Origin: Pseudomonas sp. A-RE-19 | Lineage (GTDB): Bacteria; Pseudomonadota; Gammaproteobacteria; Pseudomonadales; Pseudomonadaceae | DNA length: 64,000 nucleotides | Reading direction: 5' to 3' | NCBI RefSeq assembly: GCF_019956555.1 | Contig: NZ_JAHBDQ010000006.1 | Location: forward strand, 1 to 64,000 | Made by a program: the position numbers and the translations under genes | The notes under the pieces: model-generated | Seen by the model: only the letters and a program-made list of their open reading frames with translations | Databases searched by the model: none | Told to the model about the DNA's origin: nothing | Shown: positions 1-9,647 of the stretch, piece after piece | Numbering within the stretch: the stretch's first letter is position 1 | Layout of the letters: every line of letters starts with the position of its first letter

Positions 1-611
1 GGTATCGAAGGCGCGAACCTTGACCGTGACAGCGGCCACCGCACCGACCCTCACGTCGGTAAAAGGCTCGCCGAGCAACGTTGAAATCCCTGATGGCGGC
101 ATGACCGTCGAGACCAGCGTGAAACTGACCGGCGCTGCCGCCAAGGGCCAGAAAGTCGAGGTGCTTGACGGTGCCGTGTCCAAAGGCCAGTCCACCGCTG
201 ACCCGGCGACGGGGATCTGGGAACTTCAGGTGTCGGGGCTGTCGGTGGCGGCTCACAGTTTCACCGCCAAAGCCTTGTATGGCAGTGGGGAGGTATCGAA
301 GGCGCGAACCTTGACCGTGACAGCGGCCACCGCACCGACCCTCACGTCGGTAAAAGGCTCGCCGAGCAACGTTGAAATCCCTGATGGCGGCATGACCGTC
401 GAGACCAGCGTGAAACTGACCGGCGCTGCCGCCAAGGGCCAGAAAGTCGAGGTGCTTGACGGTGCCGTGTCCAAAGGCCAGCCCACCGCTGACCCGGCGA
501 CGGGGATCTGGGAACTTCAGGTGTCGGGGCTGTCGGTGGCGGCTCACAGCTTCACCGCCAAAGCCTTGTATGGCAGCGGGGAGGTATCGAAGGCGCAAAC
601 CTTGACCGTGG
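1..611 (+). repeat. 291-bp in-frame tandem repeats in the Ig-like gene
   Basis: The segment starting GGTATCGAAGGCGCGAACC at base 1 recurs at 292 and, with one change, at 583. The period is exactly 291 bp (97 codons). Copies 1 and 2 differ at only a few positions, for example Ser versus Pro in the KGQ(S/P)TADP motif. Near identity at DNA level points to recent duplication or gene conversion, and copy number may vary between strains. Confidence 0.95.
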
Positions 612-1204
612 TCACTGAACTGATCGTGGACACTTCACCGCTCACCTTGTCCGGACGTAATTTCACAATAAACCACGCAGCGGTTAATTGGACCAGAACC
701 GGTAATGATCCAGCTGGAACAGCTGCGACACGCGAGGCGTCTGGCGGGGCACTACCCTACACTTACACGTCATCCAACCCTGCGGTGGTTTCTGTAGACG
801 ACAAAGGGCGGATCCGCAGCGAGGATAATGGGACAGCTATTATCACCGTCCAAGATAGTGCCAACCAACAGAAAACAATCACCGTTACAGCGTCGAATGT
901 CAGAACGATTCTATATAATATGAACCCGCTGAATAATGCTCTAGCAAAAGCATGGGTTCAATCAGTTAATGGAACCTTTCTTACAAGTAAGTCTGAGGAC
1001 CCCGACTTCTATGCTCGTCTTGCCGTAAAGTATGACCATAAACAACCGGTAGGCAGGATGTACCATTGGCATGCAGGGAGAATTGACCCGGGGACGATTA
1101 GTTCCCTCCTTTATCTAACTGAGAACAACCAGTTCTCACATATCCCAAGGTTCAGCTCGAGTAGCTCATCAGATTTTACTTCTCACGCGCTATGCTTAAA
1201 ATAA
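2..1204 (+). CDS. Ig-like repeat surface protein, C-terminal part (gene enters from left edge)
   Basis: The frame is open from the first bases, so the true start lies outside the window. The visible 400 residues begin with two nearly identical 97-residue Ig-like modules (each with the motif [15 protein letters not shown]) and the start of a third. A Big_2-like domain follows (about residues 215-300, with [15 protein letters not shown] and the typical GTAIITV strand), then a unique C-terminal region of about 100 residues rich in Tyr, His and Ser. Such proteins are usually large secreted or surface-bound repeat proteins; the passenger or anchor part is not visible, so the secretion route is unknown. 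The last 550 bases look less GC-rich than the repeats. A terminator follows directly. Confidence 0.8.
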   Translation, partial: VSKARTLTVTAATAPTLTSVKGSPSNVEIPDGGMTVETSVKLTGAAAKGQKVEVLDGAVSKGQSTADPATGIWELQVSGLSVAAHSFTAKALYGSGEVSKARTLTVTAATAPTLTSVKGSPSNVEIPDGGMTVETSVKLTGAAAKGQKVEVLDGAVSKGQPTADPATGIWELQVSGLSVAAHSFTAKALYGSGEVSKAQTLTVVTELIVDTSPLTLSGRNFTINHAAVNWTRTGNDPAGTAATREASGGALPYTYTSSNPAVVSVDDKGRIRSEDNGTAIITVQDSANQQKTITVTASNVRTILYNMNPLNNALAKAWVQSVNGTFLTSKSEDPDFYARLAVKYDHKQPVGRMYHWHAGRIDPGTISSLLYLTENNQFSHIPRFSSSSSSDFTSHALCLK

Positions 1205-1263
1205 TCAGGTGATAATGTTCTATCTAAATTCTCTTGGGGCCAAAAAATCAAGATAGTTTGTTT

Positions 1264-1309
1264 TGCCTAAAACCCCCTCCAGTGTTGGAGGGGGTTTTAG
1301 GCTTTTTCT
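1264..1309 (+). terminator. Rho-independent terminator after the Ig-like gene
   Basis: A long stem CCTAAAACCCCCTCCA (1266-1281) pairs with its complement ending at 1301, with a very short loop, followed by CTTTTTCTT. It lies about 60 bases after the stop codon of the Ig-like gene. Confidence 0.9.
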
Positions 1310-1320
1310 TTAAGCTGACT

Positions 1321-1764
1321 CCGAAGATTCGGTAGCTGGCCAATCAAACGCAGAACGGGGGACCTATTTATTTACCCGTCCGAGCTTTCATCCGCGGTAC
1401 CTGAGTGAGAAATAAACGGCGATGTTTAAAATACATCTCCAGACACTCACTCAGGCTACACATCCTTGCGTCGTTGCCTACGACTGCGCCAGAATCCGCC
1501 GGCTTGTGCGCCTGAGGGCCGGGCTCTATTGTTTTCCGGTCGCTGCAAAACAGCGATCGGGTTTGGTAGCCCGCCGTCCACATGTCGCATAGCGTCACCT
1601 TATGCAGGTGCTTTTTTGGCATTGTTTTTATGGTGGCCATGCGCAGGGCGCCCTCGGGCGCGCCGGTTTTTCCATGTGGGCCGGTCTACCAACCTTCGTA
1701 TGGCCGCCACCTTCGTTTGGTAGCGAGGGTGATGGCTCCTTTAATCACATATGGAGTTCCATCT
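1321..1764 (+). promoter_or_regulatory. Long structured leader upstream of the DUF6124 gene
   Basis: No convincing gene is present in these 440 bases. They hold a hairpin CGCTG-CAAAA-CAGCG (1541-1555), a direct repeat GTTTGGTAG at 1561-1569 and 1715-1723, and an inverted CTACCAAC at 1686-1693 that could pair with either copy. This suggests alternative pairing. Leaders of this look occur before DUF6124/DUF3077-type genes in Pseudomonas as I recall them; a regulatory role is inference. The last part carries GGAG at 1751-1754, the ribosome binding site of the gene at 1765. Confidence 0.45.
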
Positions 1765-2124
1765 ATGTTCAAAATCACACCCAACCCACCCGAAGCCGAC
1801 GACGTTTCCCCCTACGAAACCCCCGACTCCAAAAAACTCAACGAAGCCGCCGACCGCGCCCTCGATTACTACCTTAAACCGGTCATTCCCAAAGACACCC
1901 CGCGCAAACCCAGCACCATTTACCATGTCGGCACCGAGGTCGATAACGAAACCTTGCTGGTCAGCGCCTGTGAGTCATTGGCGTCAGCGAGTGTGATGTT
2001 GAGCGATTTCGCGGGGCTGTTGAACGGCCCGCAGCGCCACACCCTGCTCGGCATTCAACAGTCCGTCATGTTGGGTGAACTGGCGGTGAACCGGATGCTG
2101 GATAATTTTGATCCGCAAGGCTAG
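1765..2124 (+). CDS. DUF6124 family protein
   Basis: A 119-residue soluble protein of a small family that I know mainly from Pseudomonas; its function is not known. It has a charged, proline-rich N-terminus (TPNPPEADDVSPYETPDSKK), then a helical core (LNEAADRALDYYL; VDNETLLVSACESLASAS) and a C-terminal helix (GIQQSVMLGELAVNRMLD), the pattern shared by DUF3077/DUF6124 proteins. The start at 1765 was chosen because GGAG lies 10 bases upstream and the family begins MFKITPNPP; an in-frame extension back to 1582 lies in the structured leader and is not supported. No signal peptide or membrane segment is seen. Confidence 0.8.
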   Translation: MFKITPNPPEADDVSPYETPDSKKLNEAADRALDYYLKPVIPKDTPRKPSTIYHVGTEVDNETLLVSACESLASASVMLSDFAGLLNGPQRHTLLGIQQSVMLGELAVNRMLDNFDPQG

Positions 2125-2150
2125 CGCGGATCTACGGCGAGGCGCTTGCC

Positions 2151-2283
2151 TGTGGCGAGGGGGCTTGCCCCCGTTCGGCTGCGCAGCAGTCGCAATCCAG
2201 GTAGATGCGGTCTAACTGACAGACTGCAGTGAATGGTTTTGGGGCCGCTTCGCAACCCAGCGGGAGCAAGCTCCCTCGCCACA
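2151..2283. repeat. REP doublet, GGCGAGGG-AGCTTGC type
   Basis: Two inverted REP units: TGTGGCGAGGGGGCTTGCCC at 2151 and the opposite GGGAGCAAGCTCCCTCGCC ending at 2280. The same unit recurs near 22,345. Typical Pseudomonas intergenic REP/BIME arrangement. Confidence 0.85.
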
Positions 2284-2322
2284 TGAGGTGTGTCAGATGT
2301 GCCGGGCACAGGGTTGGTGGAT

Positions 2323-2424
2323 CAAAAGATCGCAGCCTGCGGCAGCTCCTACGGGATCGCGTTTATCCGTTAGTTGCGATGTACTCGGTCGGTGTAGGAG
2401 CTGCCGCAGGCTGCGATCTTTTGA
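2323..2424. repeat. REP doublet, GTAGGAGCTGCCGCAGGCTGC type
   Basis: AAAAGATCGCAGCCTGCGGC at 2324 and its inverse GTAGGAGCTGCCGCAGGCTG (from 2395) flank a spacer of about 40 bases. The same unit occurs near 11,607, 27,785, 31,128, 46,843 and in the array at 50,259. Confidence 0.9.
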
Positions 2425-2445
2425 CTTTCAAAATCCCGAACAACA

Positions 2446-2483
2446 AAAACCCGCTCTCCCCTTTAACCGGGAGAGCGGGTTTT
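2446..2483 (-). terminator. Terminator of the giant adhesin gene
   Basis: Perfect 15-bp stem AAAACCCGCTCTCCC / GGGAGAGCGGGTTTT with an 8-base loop. Read on the minus strand it ends in a T-rich run (GTTTTTGTTG), placed just after the stop codon at 2502. Confidence 0.9.
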
Positions 2484-2501
2484 GTCATTTCAACCTTCAG
2501 C

Positions 2502-5500
2502 TCACACCGTATCCACCTTCAACGAATGGTCATTCAACATGCCATTGATGATGGTCGCCGTGTCATGGCCACCCGCAACCAACCCACCCGCCCCCGGCGT
2601 TACGCCGTAGTGGCTGGCCAGGTTCACGCCGGCCAGGTCGATGGTCTGGTTCGGCGTGGCGCCGGCCATGGCGCTGACGTCGATGCTGGTGATCACCGAC
2701 GCGCCACTGTCGCTGACGGTGAAGTGCAGGTAGTCATCCAGCGACGCCGCGGTGCCGTTTTCCCCTTGCAGCAGTTGCGACAGGTCGAGTTTGTCGGTGC
2801 CTGGGGTGAAGTCGGTGACGAGGTCGTGGCCGCTGTTGCCTTTGAGCCACTGGAAGGTGTCGGCGCCGCTGCCGCCGGTGAGGGTGTTGTTGCCCAGGCC
2901 GCCGATGAGGAAGTCATCGCCGCCCCCGCCGTTGAGTGCATCGTTACCCAAACCGCCGTTGAGGATGTTGCTGTTGTTGTCCCCCGTCAGGCTGTCGTTG
3001 AAGTTTGAGCCGGTGAGGTTTTCGATGCCGGTCAGGGTGTCGGTGCCGGCACCGAGGGTGTTTTGCGCGGTGAGCAGGCTCAAGTCGACAGTGACCCCGG
3101 CGGTGGCATGGGCGTAGCTCGCCGTGTCGTTGCCGGTGCCGCCGTCGAGCAGGTCGTTGCCCGCGCCGCTGAGCAGCAAGTCATTGCCGGCGCCGCCGTG
3201 CATTTCGTTGTTGCCGGAGTCGGCGGTGAGCACGTCGTTGCCGTCGCCGGCATTGATGACGTTGTTGCCGGTGCCGGCCACCAGTACATCATCGCCCGAG
3301 GTGCCGGTCAGCGTATGGCCGTCCTGGTAGGTGATGTTCACAGCCGCACTGTCGCTGCCGCCGTGGTTGTCGCTGGCGGTGTAGGTGCCGTGGAAATCCG
3401 GCGTGGTGTCGTGTGCTCCGGCGTAGTTGACGGTCATGGTCAGCTGGTAGTTTTCCGCCCCTTTCCCGCTGTTGCCCGGACCACCGTCGTCGATGTTGGT
3501 GATGTGGATCTGGTACGTGCCGTCCGCCGTGGCGGTGATGGTCTGGCCGTCAGCGATGGCAATGAAAGCGCCGCCGTTGACCGAGTACTCCAGAGTGACG
3601 TGGCCGGCCGCCAGGTTGTGATCCAGGTTGAGGGTTTCACCCTGTTTGAGGTTGACGGTGATGCTGTCCTCATCGTTGGTGTTGTTGGCGCTGACCGACC
3701 CCAGCGCCCCGCTGACCACCAGCACCGCCGTCATGGCTGCGGCGTTGGCGACGAATGCGCTGCGGGCGATGGTCACTGCCTGGACGTTGTTGCCGGTGAA
3801 GCTGAAGCTCGAGTTGGTGCCGGTGAAGTCCGCGCCCTTGGCCCCCCATCCGGTATTGAAAGTGGTCGGCGATGCCGTGAGCCCATCGCCATTGACGTCG
3901 GTGTCATTGGCCAGCAGCAGTTCGCCCGGCACCACAATACTGCCCGACAGCACGTTGGTGATGATGTGGTCATCGACCGCTACCGGTGGCGTGTTTGGAA
4001 TCACGTTGACCACCAGCGTGGAGCTGGCCAGATCGCCGTCGTTGTCGCTGGCGGTAAAGCCGATGTTTTCGCTGATCGCCACGGCCGTGGTTGTCTGCGA
4101 GGTGTAGGTGTACTCGCCGGTGTCAAGGTTCACCACCAGGGTGCCGCTGTTGTCGGTGGCGATGCTCAGGGTGTTGTTGGCGGTGTTGAAGGTGCCGTGG
4201 TTGGCGCCGCCGCTGAAGTTCAGCGAACCCTGATTGCTGTTGGCTTTTGGATCATAGGTATAGGTGGTGCCATCGACGGTGATGGTTTTGATGAAGCCAC
4301 CATCGGCGCCGAACGTACCGCCCTCGCCCTTGCCCAGCAGCGAGCCGGTGACCGGCGCGCCTTGCACGGTGCCCGAGAGTACCGAGTTGAGTTGATTGAG
4401 GTCGGTCACCGCCACGGCATTGGTGTCGGTGTGCGTGCTGCCGTCATAGGCCACTGGATCGAGGCTGTCATTACTGACGCCGCTGCCCAGGCCGATGGCG
4501 TAGTTTTTGATGCCATTGGCGTCGAGGAAGGCTTTGAGCGCGGTCTCGTCCGCGGTGCCGATGTCGCCTTCGTTGGGTTTGCCATCGGAGAAGAAGTAGC
4601 CGACGTTCTGCGCTCCGGTGAGTTTGCCCGAGGTGTCGAACGCGGTTTGCATGGTCGCCACGGCCACGTCGTAGTTGGTCCCGCCACCCGCCGTCAACGT
4701 CGCGATGATCGACTTGGCCGTCGCCACATCGACCCAGATCGACGTCTGGTCCGTGGCGCTGCTGCTGAAGGTGACGATCTGCACCTTCACGTCGCCCAGA
4801 TTGTCGTACTTGTCGAGCAGTGCGCTGATCGCCTGCTTGGCCAGTTCCAGCCGCGACAGGCCCGATACGCCGGAGGGGTCGTCCATGCTCCCGGACACGT
4901 CGATCACCAGCAGCAGGTTGGAGTCGATCTGCACCGCGGGCACCGAACGCTCCGAGGCGACGACGTTAGACGGCACGTCATCGACGATGCTGACCACAAG
5001 GGTGCCGGTGGTGCTGTTGCCCACGACATCGGTGGCGGTGTAGGTGAAGCTTTCGTTCAGGGTGTTCGCGCCGTCGTTGGCGTTCGGCGAAGTTTTCGGC
5101 GCCGAGGTCAGCGTGTAGGTGTAGCTGCCGTCCGGGTTGAGCAGGATCTGCCCGTAGGTGCCGGTGGCGCTGCCGACCAGGGTGTAGGTGATTGCGCCAG
5201 TGGCACCGGTGACCGAGCCGACCAGCGTACCGGAGCCGGTTTCGCCCGTGTTGCCAGGCTCACTGCCGGTGACGGTGCCCGCTACCAGGTCCTGGCCGTT
5301 CTGGGTCAAGTCCAGGGCTTTTTCGTAGACGGTCACGTCGGTATCGGTGACCGTTACGAGGCAATTGTTGGACACGTCGATGGTGATCGTGGTGGTGCTT
5401 TCATCACCATCGGCATCACGCACGGTATAGGTGAATACATCCGTGGCGCCCGGTTCGCCGACCGAGTTCGGGTTGCTGTGGTACACGGCATTACCGTTGG

Positions 5501-8500
5501 CATCCAGTGTGAGATAGCCGTAGGTGCCGTTGATTTGGCTGTTCAAACCGCCGATGGCCGAGGTCGAGGTGTCGCTGCCGGCGCGCACACCGACCACCGC
5601 GCCACCCACGGCCGGGCCGTCAGCGCCGAGCACATCGTTGGCCAGCACATTACCGCTGACTGTCCCGCCTTCTACCACCGAGATTGAATCGCAATGAGCG
5701 GTCGGCACGTCATCGACGATGTTGATCACGATGGTGCTGGTGACGCTGTTGCCCACCGCATCGGTGGCGGTGTAGGTGAAACTTTCGCTCAGCGTGTTCG
5801 GCCCGTCGTTGGCATGGGGCGTGGTCGCGGGTGCGGACGTCAGGGTGTAGGTGTAGCTGCCATCCGGGTTGAGCAGGATTTGTCCATAAGTCCCGGTAGC
5901 GCTGCCGACCAGGGTGTAAGTGATCGCGCCAGTGGCACCGGTGACCGATCCGACCAACGTCCCGGAGGCGGTTTCGCCGGTGTTGCCAGGCTCGCTGCCG
6001 GTAACCGTGCCCGCTGCCAGGTCCTGGCCGTCCTTGGTCAAATCCAGGGCTTTTTCCTGAACCGTCACGTCGGTATCGGGCGCCACGACGAGGGAGCAGT
6101 TGGCCACGTCGATGGTAATGGTCGTGGTGCTTTCATCGCCGTCGGCATCGCGCACGGTGTAGGTGAATACATCCGTGGCACCCGGCGCGCTGACCGAGTT
6201 CGGATTGCTGTGGTACACAGCGTTGCCGTTGGCATCCAGCGTGAGATAACCATAGGTGCCATTGATCTGAGTGTTCAAACCACCGACGGCCGAGGTCGAG
6301 GTGTCGCTGCCGGCGCGCACGCCAACCACTGCCCCCCCCACGGCCGGGCCGTCGGCGCCGAGCACATCGTTGTCCAACACATTCCCGCTGACCGTCCCGC
6401 CCTCCGCCACCGAAACGGCATCGGCGTGGGCGGTTGGCACGTCATCGACGATGTTGATCACGATGGTACTGGTGGTGCTGTTGCCCAGGGAATCGGTGGC
6501 CTGATAGGTGAAACTTTCGCTCAGGGTGTTTGGCCCGTCGTTGGCATGGGGCGTGGTTGTGGGTGCGGAGGTCAGGGTGTAGGTGTAACTGCCGTCCGGG
6601 TTGAGCAGGATTTGTCCATAAGTCCCGGTAGTGCTGCCGACCAGGGTGTAAGTGATCGCGCCGGTGGCACCGGTGACCGATCCGACCAACGTGCCGGAGG
6701 CGGTTTCGCCGGTGTTGCCAGGCTCACTGCCGGTCACCGTGCCCGCTGCCAGGTCCTGGCCGTCCTTGGTCAAATCCAGGGCTTTCTCCTGAACCGTCAC
6801 GTCGGTATCGGTGGTCGCTACGAGGGTGCAGTCGGCCACGTTGATGGTGATGGTGGTGGTGCTTTCGTCGCCGTCGGCATCGCGCACGGTGTAGGTGAAC
6901 ACATCCGTGGCGCCCGGTGCGCTGACCGAGTTCGGGTTGCTGTGGTACACGGCGTTGCCGTTGGCATCCAGAGTCAGGTAGCCATAGGTGCCGTTGATTT
7001 GCGTATTCAGGCCGCCGATGGCTGAAGTCGACGTGTCACTGCCGGCACGCACGCCGACCACCGCGCCGCTGAGTGCCGGACCGTCGGCGCCGCCGATGTC
7101 GTTGTCCAGCACGTTGCCCGAGGCCGTTGCGCCTTCGGTCACCGTGGCGTGATCAGGGTTGGCGGTGGGCAAGTCATCGACGATGTTGACGTTGATCTGA
7201 CCCGATGCCGTGCTGCCGTCGACGTCGGTGGCGACGACGTTGAGGTTCTCGGTGATGCTGTTGGTGCCGTCGGCGTTCGGGTGGGTTTCGTTATCCACCA
7301 GGGTGTAGCTGTAGCTGACCACGCCCGTCGCGCTGTCGAAACCGGTGATGGTCAGTGTGCTGCCCAGTGCGGTGACGATCGATTGCGGGAAGCCTGCGGC
7401 CACACCACCGGTGACCACCGCGATGCCGGCCACGGTCAGGGTTTGCAAACCGTCGAGGGCAGTGACGGTGAAGGTGCCGCTCTGGGTCAAGGCCGGTGCG
7501 TCGGGGCTGGTGCCGTCGCTGAGGTTTTTCTCGTAGACGGTGAGTTCACCGCCGTTGACGTTCAGGCCGTCGAGGGTCACCGGGTCATCGTTGTTATGGA
7601 TGTTCAGCACCAGCGTCGCGGTGCTGGTATCGCCATCGGAATCGGTGAGGGTGTAGACAAAGTATTCGGTCCCGTTGCCACCACCGTGCAGGGCTTTGAA
7701 ATCCGCATCGTTGGTGTTCAGGGTATAGGTGTACGTGCCGTTGGCGTTGAGTACCAGGGTGCCGTAAGTCCCGTTGAACGTGCCGCCGATGATAGGCCCG
7801 CTGTCGGGGCCGACAGGAATGCGGTCGGCGCCCTGGATGTCGTTGGGCAGCACGCTGCCGGTCAACGTCAGCAGGGTTTCCGAGGCGGTATTGGCATTGC
7901 TGTCGTCTATGGCTTGTGGCACGTCGTCGACGATGTTCGCATCGAGAATGCCGTGGGCGGTGGTGCCATTGTCGTCCACCATGAGAACCGCAAATTGCCC
8001 GGCGAGGCTGTTGGCGCCGCTGCCATCCGGGTGCACGTCGTTAGTGTTGAGGGTGTAGCTATAACTGATCACGCCGGTCTCACGGTCAAACCCGGTGATG
8101 GTCAGCGTACTGCCGAGCGGCGTGACGATCGATTGCGGGAAGCCTGCGGCCAGACCGCCAAGCACCACGTTGATTGCACCTACGCTGAGGGTTTGCACGC
8201 CGTCTGGCGCAGTGATGGTGAACGTGCCGCTTCGGGTCAGCGCCGATGCATCGGGGTCACTGCCGTCAGCGAGGTTTTTCTCGTAAACGGTCAACTCACC
8301 GCCTTCGCCATTCAGCCCACCGAAGGTCACCGAGTCGTCGTTGTTGTGAATTTGCAGCACCAGGTTCGCGGTGCTGGTATCGCCATCGGCATCCGTCAGG
8401 GTGTAGATGAACGTTTCTGTAGCACTGCCGCCGCCATGCAAGGCTCTGAAATCGGCGTCGCTGGTGTTCAGGGTGTAGGTGTACGTGCCGTTGGGGTTGA

Positions 8501-9647
8501 GCACCAACGTGCCGTAAGTCCCGTTGAACGTGCCGCCGATGATCGGCCCGCTGTCGGGGCCAGCGGCAATGCGGTCAGCACCCTGGATGTCATTGGGCAG
8601 CACGCTGCCAGTCAGGGTCAGCAGGGTTTCCGAGGCGGTGTTGGCATTGGTGTCGTCGATGGCTCTGGGCACATCGTCGGTGATGTTGACGTCCAGCGAA
8701 CCGGTGGCGGTATCGCCGTTGCTGTCACTCGCGACCACGGTGAACTGTTCGCTGAGGTTGTTGGCACCGTCGCCGGCGGAGTGGGTTTCATTGCCGACCA
8801 GAGTGTAGCTGTAACTCACCACGCCGGTGGCCGGGTTGTAGCCGGTGATCGTCAGGGTGTTACCCAGTTGAGTGGTGATCGACTGCGGAAAACCGGCGGG
8901 CACCCCGCTGCTGATCACAGTGATCCCGCCGATGCTCAGGCTGGTCAACCCGTCGGGCGCAGACACCGTAAAGGTGCTGTTCTGGGTCAGCGCTCCCGGG
9001 TTGCTGGCCGAACCGTCCGCCAGGTTGGCTTCATTGAGGGTCAGTTCGCCTCCCGCCACCGACAGGCCAGTGAGGGTGACCGGGTTATTCGGCGTGTCCG
9101 CAACAATCGGGCCCGCGATGCCGTTATCGCCATTGCCCGGATCAGCATCCCGGCGCTCCAGAGGGAATTCGGGAATACCGTTGAAGCCCGCGGTGGGGAA
9201 ACCAATCGTGGGATCGACCCGCCCCGCCACTTCCTCCAGAAGGACAAAACTGTGACCGCCACCCAGTGCGCCGGGCGCGCCCGTTGCGCCCGGCCCGGCG
9301 GCGGTGGCTTCGCCGGTCTGGGTCGGGTCGGCACCCGCAGCAATGGCTTTTTGCAGTCGCTCGACATCGGTCAATTGCGCCTGGCTTGGCGTCACCGCAT
9401 CGGCGGTCTCCACATGGGGGACCTGATGCGCCAGTAACTGAGCCGTCATTTGCAGGCTACTTTCACGCCCCAGGGTCAGCTCCTGGCCATTTTGCAGGTG
9501 CACCGCCACCGCGCCTTCGGCCCCGGTGACCAGTTGCTCGCCGGCAAACAGCCGATCACCCTCGACCAGCGTGCGTCGGGTGCCGTCACCCGCCACTGCG
9601 TACACCTGACCGATGACCTTACTGACGATACCGATGAGCGTTGCCAT
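2502..9647 (-). CDS. lapA: Giant LapA/MapA-type RTX adhesin with LapG cleavage site
   Basis: A 2381-residue biofilm adhesin, exported by type I secretion and held in the outer membrane by its N-terminal retention module. Residues 1-110 are that module (MATLIGIVSKVIGQVYAVAG). The dialanine motif TAAG at residues 115-118 is the expected site for the periplasmic protease LapG. Three repeats of 250 residues (GGELTVYEKNLADGS) and three of 244 residues (YGQILLNPDGSYTYTLTSAP) follow. A von Willebrand A domain with the metal site DVSGS lies at about 1570-1770, RTX repeats (GGxGNDxL) at about 2110-2265, and a type I secretion target domain at the end. The start was chosen for GGAGGA nine bases upstream. 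It is shorter than classical LapA (about 5000 residues) and could equally be the MapA paralogue. Confidence 0.93.
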   Translation of the reverse strand: MATLIGIVSKVIGQVYAVAGDGTRRTLVEGDRLFAGEQLVTGAEGAVAVHLQNGQELTLGRESSLQMTAQLLAHQVPHVETADAVTPSQAQLTDVERLQKAIAAGADPTQTGEATAAGPGATGAPGALGGGHSFVLLEEVAGRVDPTIGFPTAGFNGIPEFPLERRDADPGNGDNGIAGPIVADTPNNPVTLTGLSVAGGELTLNEANLADGSASNPGALTQNSTFTVSAPDGLTSLSIGGITVISSGVPAGFPQSITTQLGNTLTITGYNPATGVVSYSYTLVGNETHSAGDGANNLSEQFTVVASDSNGDTATGSLDVNITDDVPRAIDDTNANTASETLLTLTGSVLPNDIQGADRIAAGPDSGPIIGGTFNGTYGTLVLNPNGTYTYTLNTSDADFRALHGGGSATETFIYTLTDADGDTSTANLVLQIHNNDDSVTFGGLNGEGGELTVYEKNLADGSDPDASALTRSGTFTITAPDGVQTLSVGAINVVLGGLAAGFPQSIVTPLGSTLTITGFDRETGVISYSYTLNTNDVHPDGSGANSLAGQFAVLMVDDNGTTAHGILDANIVDDVPQAIDDSNANTASETLLTLTGSVLPNDIQGADRIPVGPDSGPIIGGTFNGTYGTLVLNANGTYTYTLNTNDADFKALHGGGNGTEYFVYTLTDSDGDTSTATLVLNIHNNDDPVTLDGLNVNGGELTVYEKNLSDGTSPDAPALTQSGTFTVTALDGLQTLTVAGIAVVTGGVAAGFPQSIVTALGSTLTITGFDSATGVVSYSYTLVDNETHPNADGTNSITENLNVVATDVDGSTASGQINVNIVDDLPTANPDHATVTEGATASGNVLDNDIGGADGPALSGAVVGVRAGSDTSTSAIGGLNTQINGTYGYLTLDANGNAVYHSNPNSVSAPGATDVFTYTVRDADGDESTTTITINVADCTLVATTDTDVTVQEKALDLTKDGQDLAAGTVTGSEPGNTGETASGTLVGSVTGATGAITYTLVGSTTGTYGQILLNPDGSYTYTLTSAPTTTPHANDGPNTLSESFTYQATDSLGNSTTSTIVINIVDDVPTAHADAVSVAEGGTVSGNVLDNDVLGADGPAVGGAVVGVRAGSDTSTSAVGGLNTQINGTYGYLTLDANGNAVYHSNPNSVSAPGATDVFTYTVRDADGDESTTTITIDVANCSLVVAPDTDVTVQEKALDLTKDGQDLAAGTVTGSEPGNTGETASGTLVGSVTGATGAITYTLVGSATGTYGQILLNPDGSYTYTLTSAPATTPHANDGPNTLSESFTYTATDAVGNSVTSTIVINIVDDVPTAHCDSISVVEGGTVSGNVLANDVLGADGPAVGGAVVGVRAGSDTSTSAIGGLNSQINGTYGYLTLDANGNAVYHSNPNSVGEPGATDVFTYTVRDADGDESTTTITIDVSNNCLVTVTDTDVTVYEKALDLTQNGQDLVAGTVTGSEPGNTGETGSGTLVGSVTGATGAITYTLVGSATGTYGQILLNPDGSYTYTLTSAPKTSPNANDGANTLNESFTYTATDVVGNSTTGTLVVSIVDDVPSNVVASERSVPAVQIDSNLLLVIDVSGSMDDPSGVSGLSRLELAKQAISALLDKYDNLGDVKVQIVTFSSSATDQTSIWVDVATAKSIIATLTAGGGTNYDVAVATMQTAFDTSGKLTGAQNVGYFFSDGKPNEGDIGTADETALKAFLDANGIKNYAIGLGSGVSNDSLDPVAYDGSTHTDTNAVAVTDLNQLNSVLSGTVQGAPVTGSLLGKGEGGTFGADGGFIKTITVDGTTYTYDPKANSNQGSLNFSGGANHGTFNTANNTLSIATDNSGTLVVNLDTGEYTYTSQTTTAVAISENIGFTASDNDGDLASSTLVVNVIPNTPPVAVDDHIITNVLSGSIVVPGELLLANDTDVNGDGLTASPTTFNTGWGAKGADFTGTNSSFSFTGNNVQAVTIARSAFVANAAAMTAVLVVSGALGSVSANNTNDEDSITVNLKQGETLNLDHNLAAGHVTLEYSVNGGAFIAIADGQTITATADGTYQIHITNIDDGGPGNSGKGAENYQLTMTVNYAGAHDTTPDFHGTYTASDNHGGSDSAAVNITYQDGHTLTGTSGDDVLVAGTGNNVINAGDGNDVLTADSGNNEMHGGAGNDLLLSGAGNDLLDGGTGNDTASYAHATAGVTVDLSLLTAQNTLGAGTDTLTGIENLTGSNFNDSLTGDNNSNILNGGLGNDALNGGGGDDFLIGGLGNNTLTGGSGADTFQWLKGNSGHDLVTDFTPGTDKLDLSQLLQGENGTAASLDDYLHFTVSDSGASVITSIDVSAMAGATPNQTIDLAGVNLASHYGVTPGAGGLVAGGHDTATIINGMLNDHSLKVDTV

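Noticed and set aside
1466..1764. Frames in the leader before the DUF6124 gene (for example from 1466 and 1582)
   Set aside because: No ribosome binding site, overlap strong RNA structure; treated as leader, although a leader peptide cannot be excluded.
3063..9437. Long open frames on the plus strand opposite the giant adhesin (874, 443 and 762 codons)
   Set aside because: They mirror the repetitive codon pattern of the adhesin, are Val/Gly/Arg/His-rich without known motifs, and lack ribosome binding sites.
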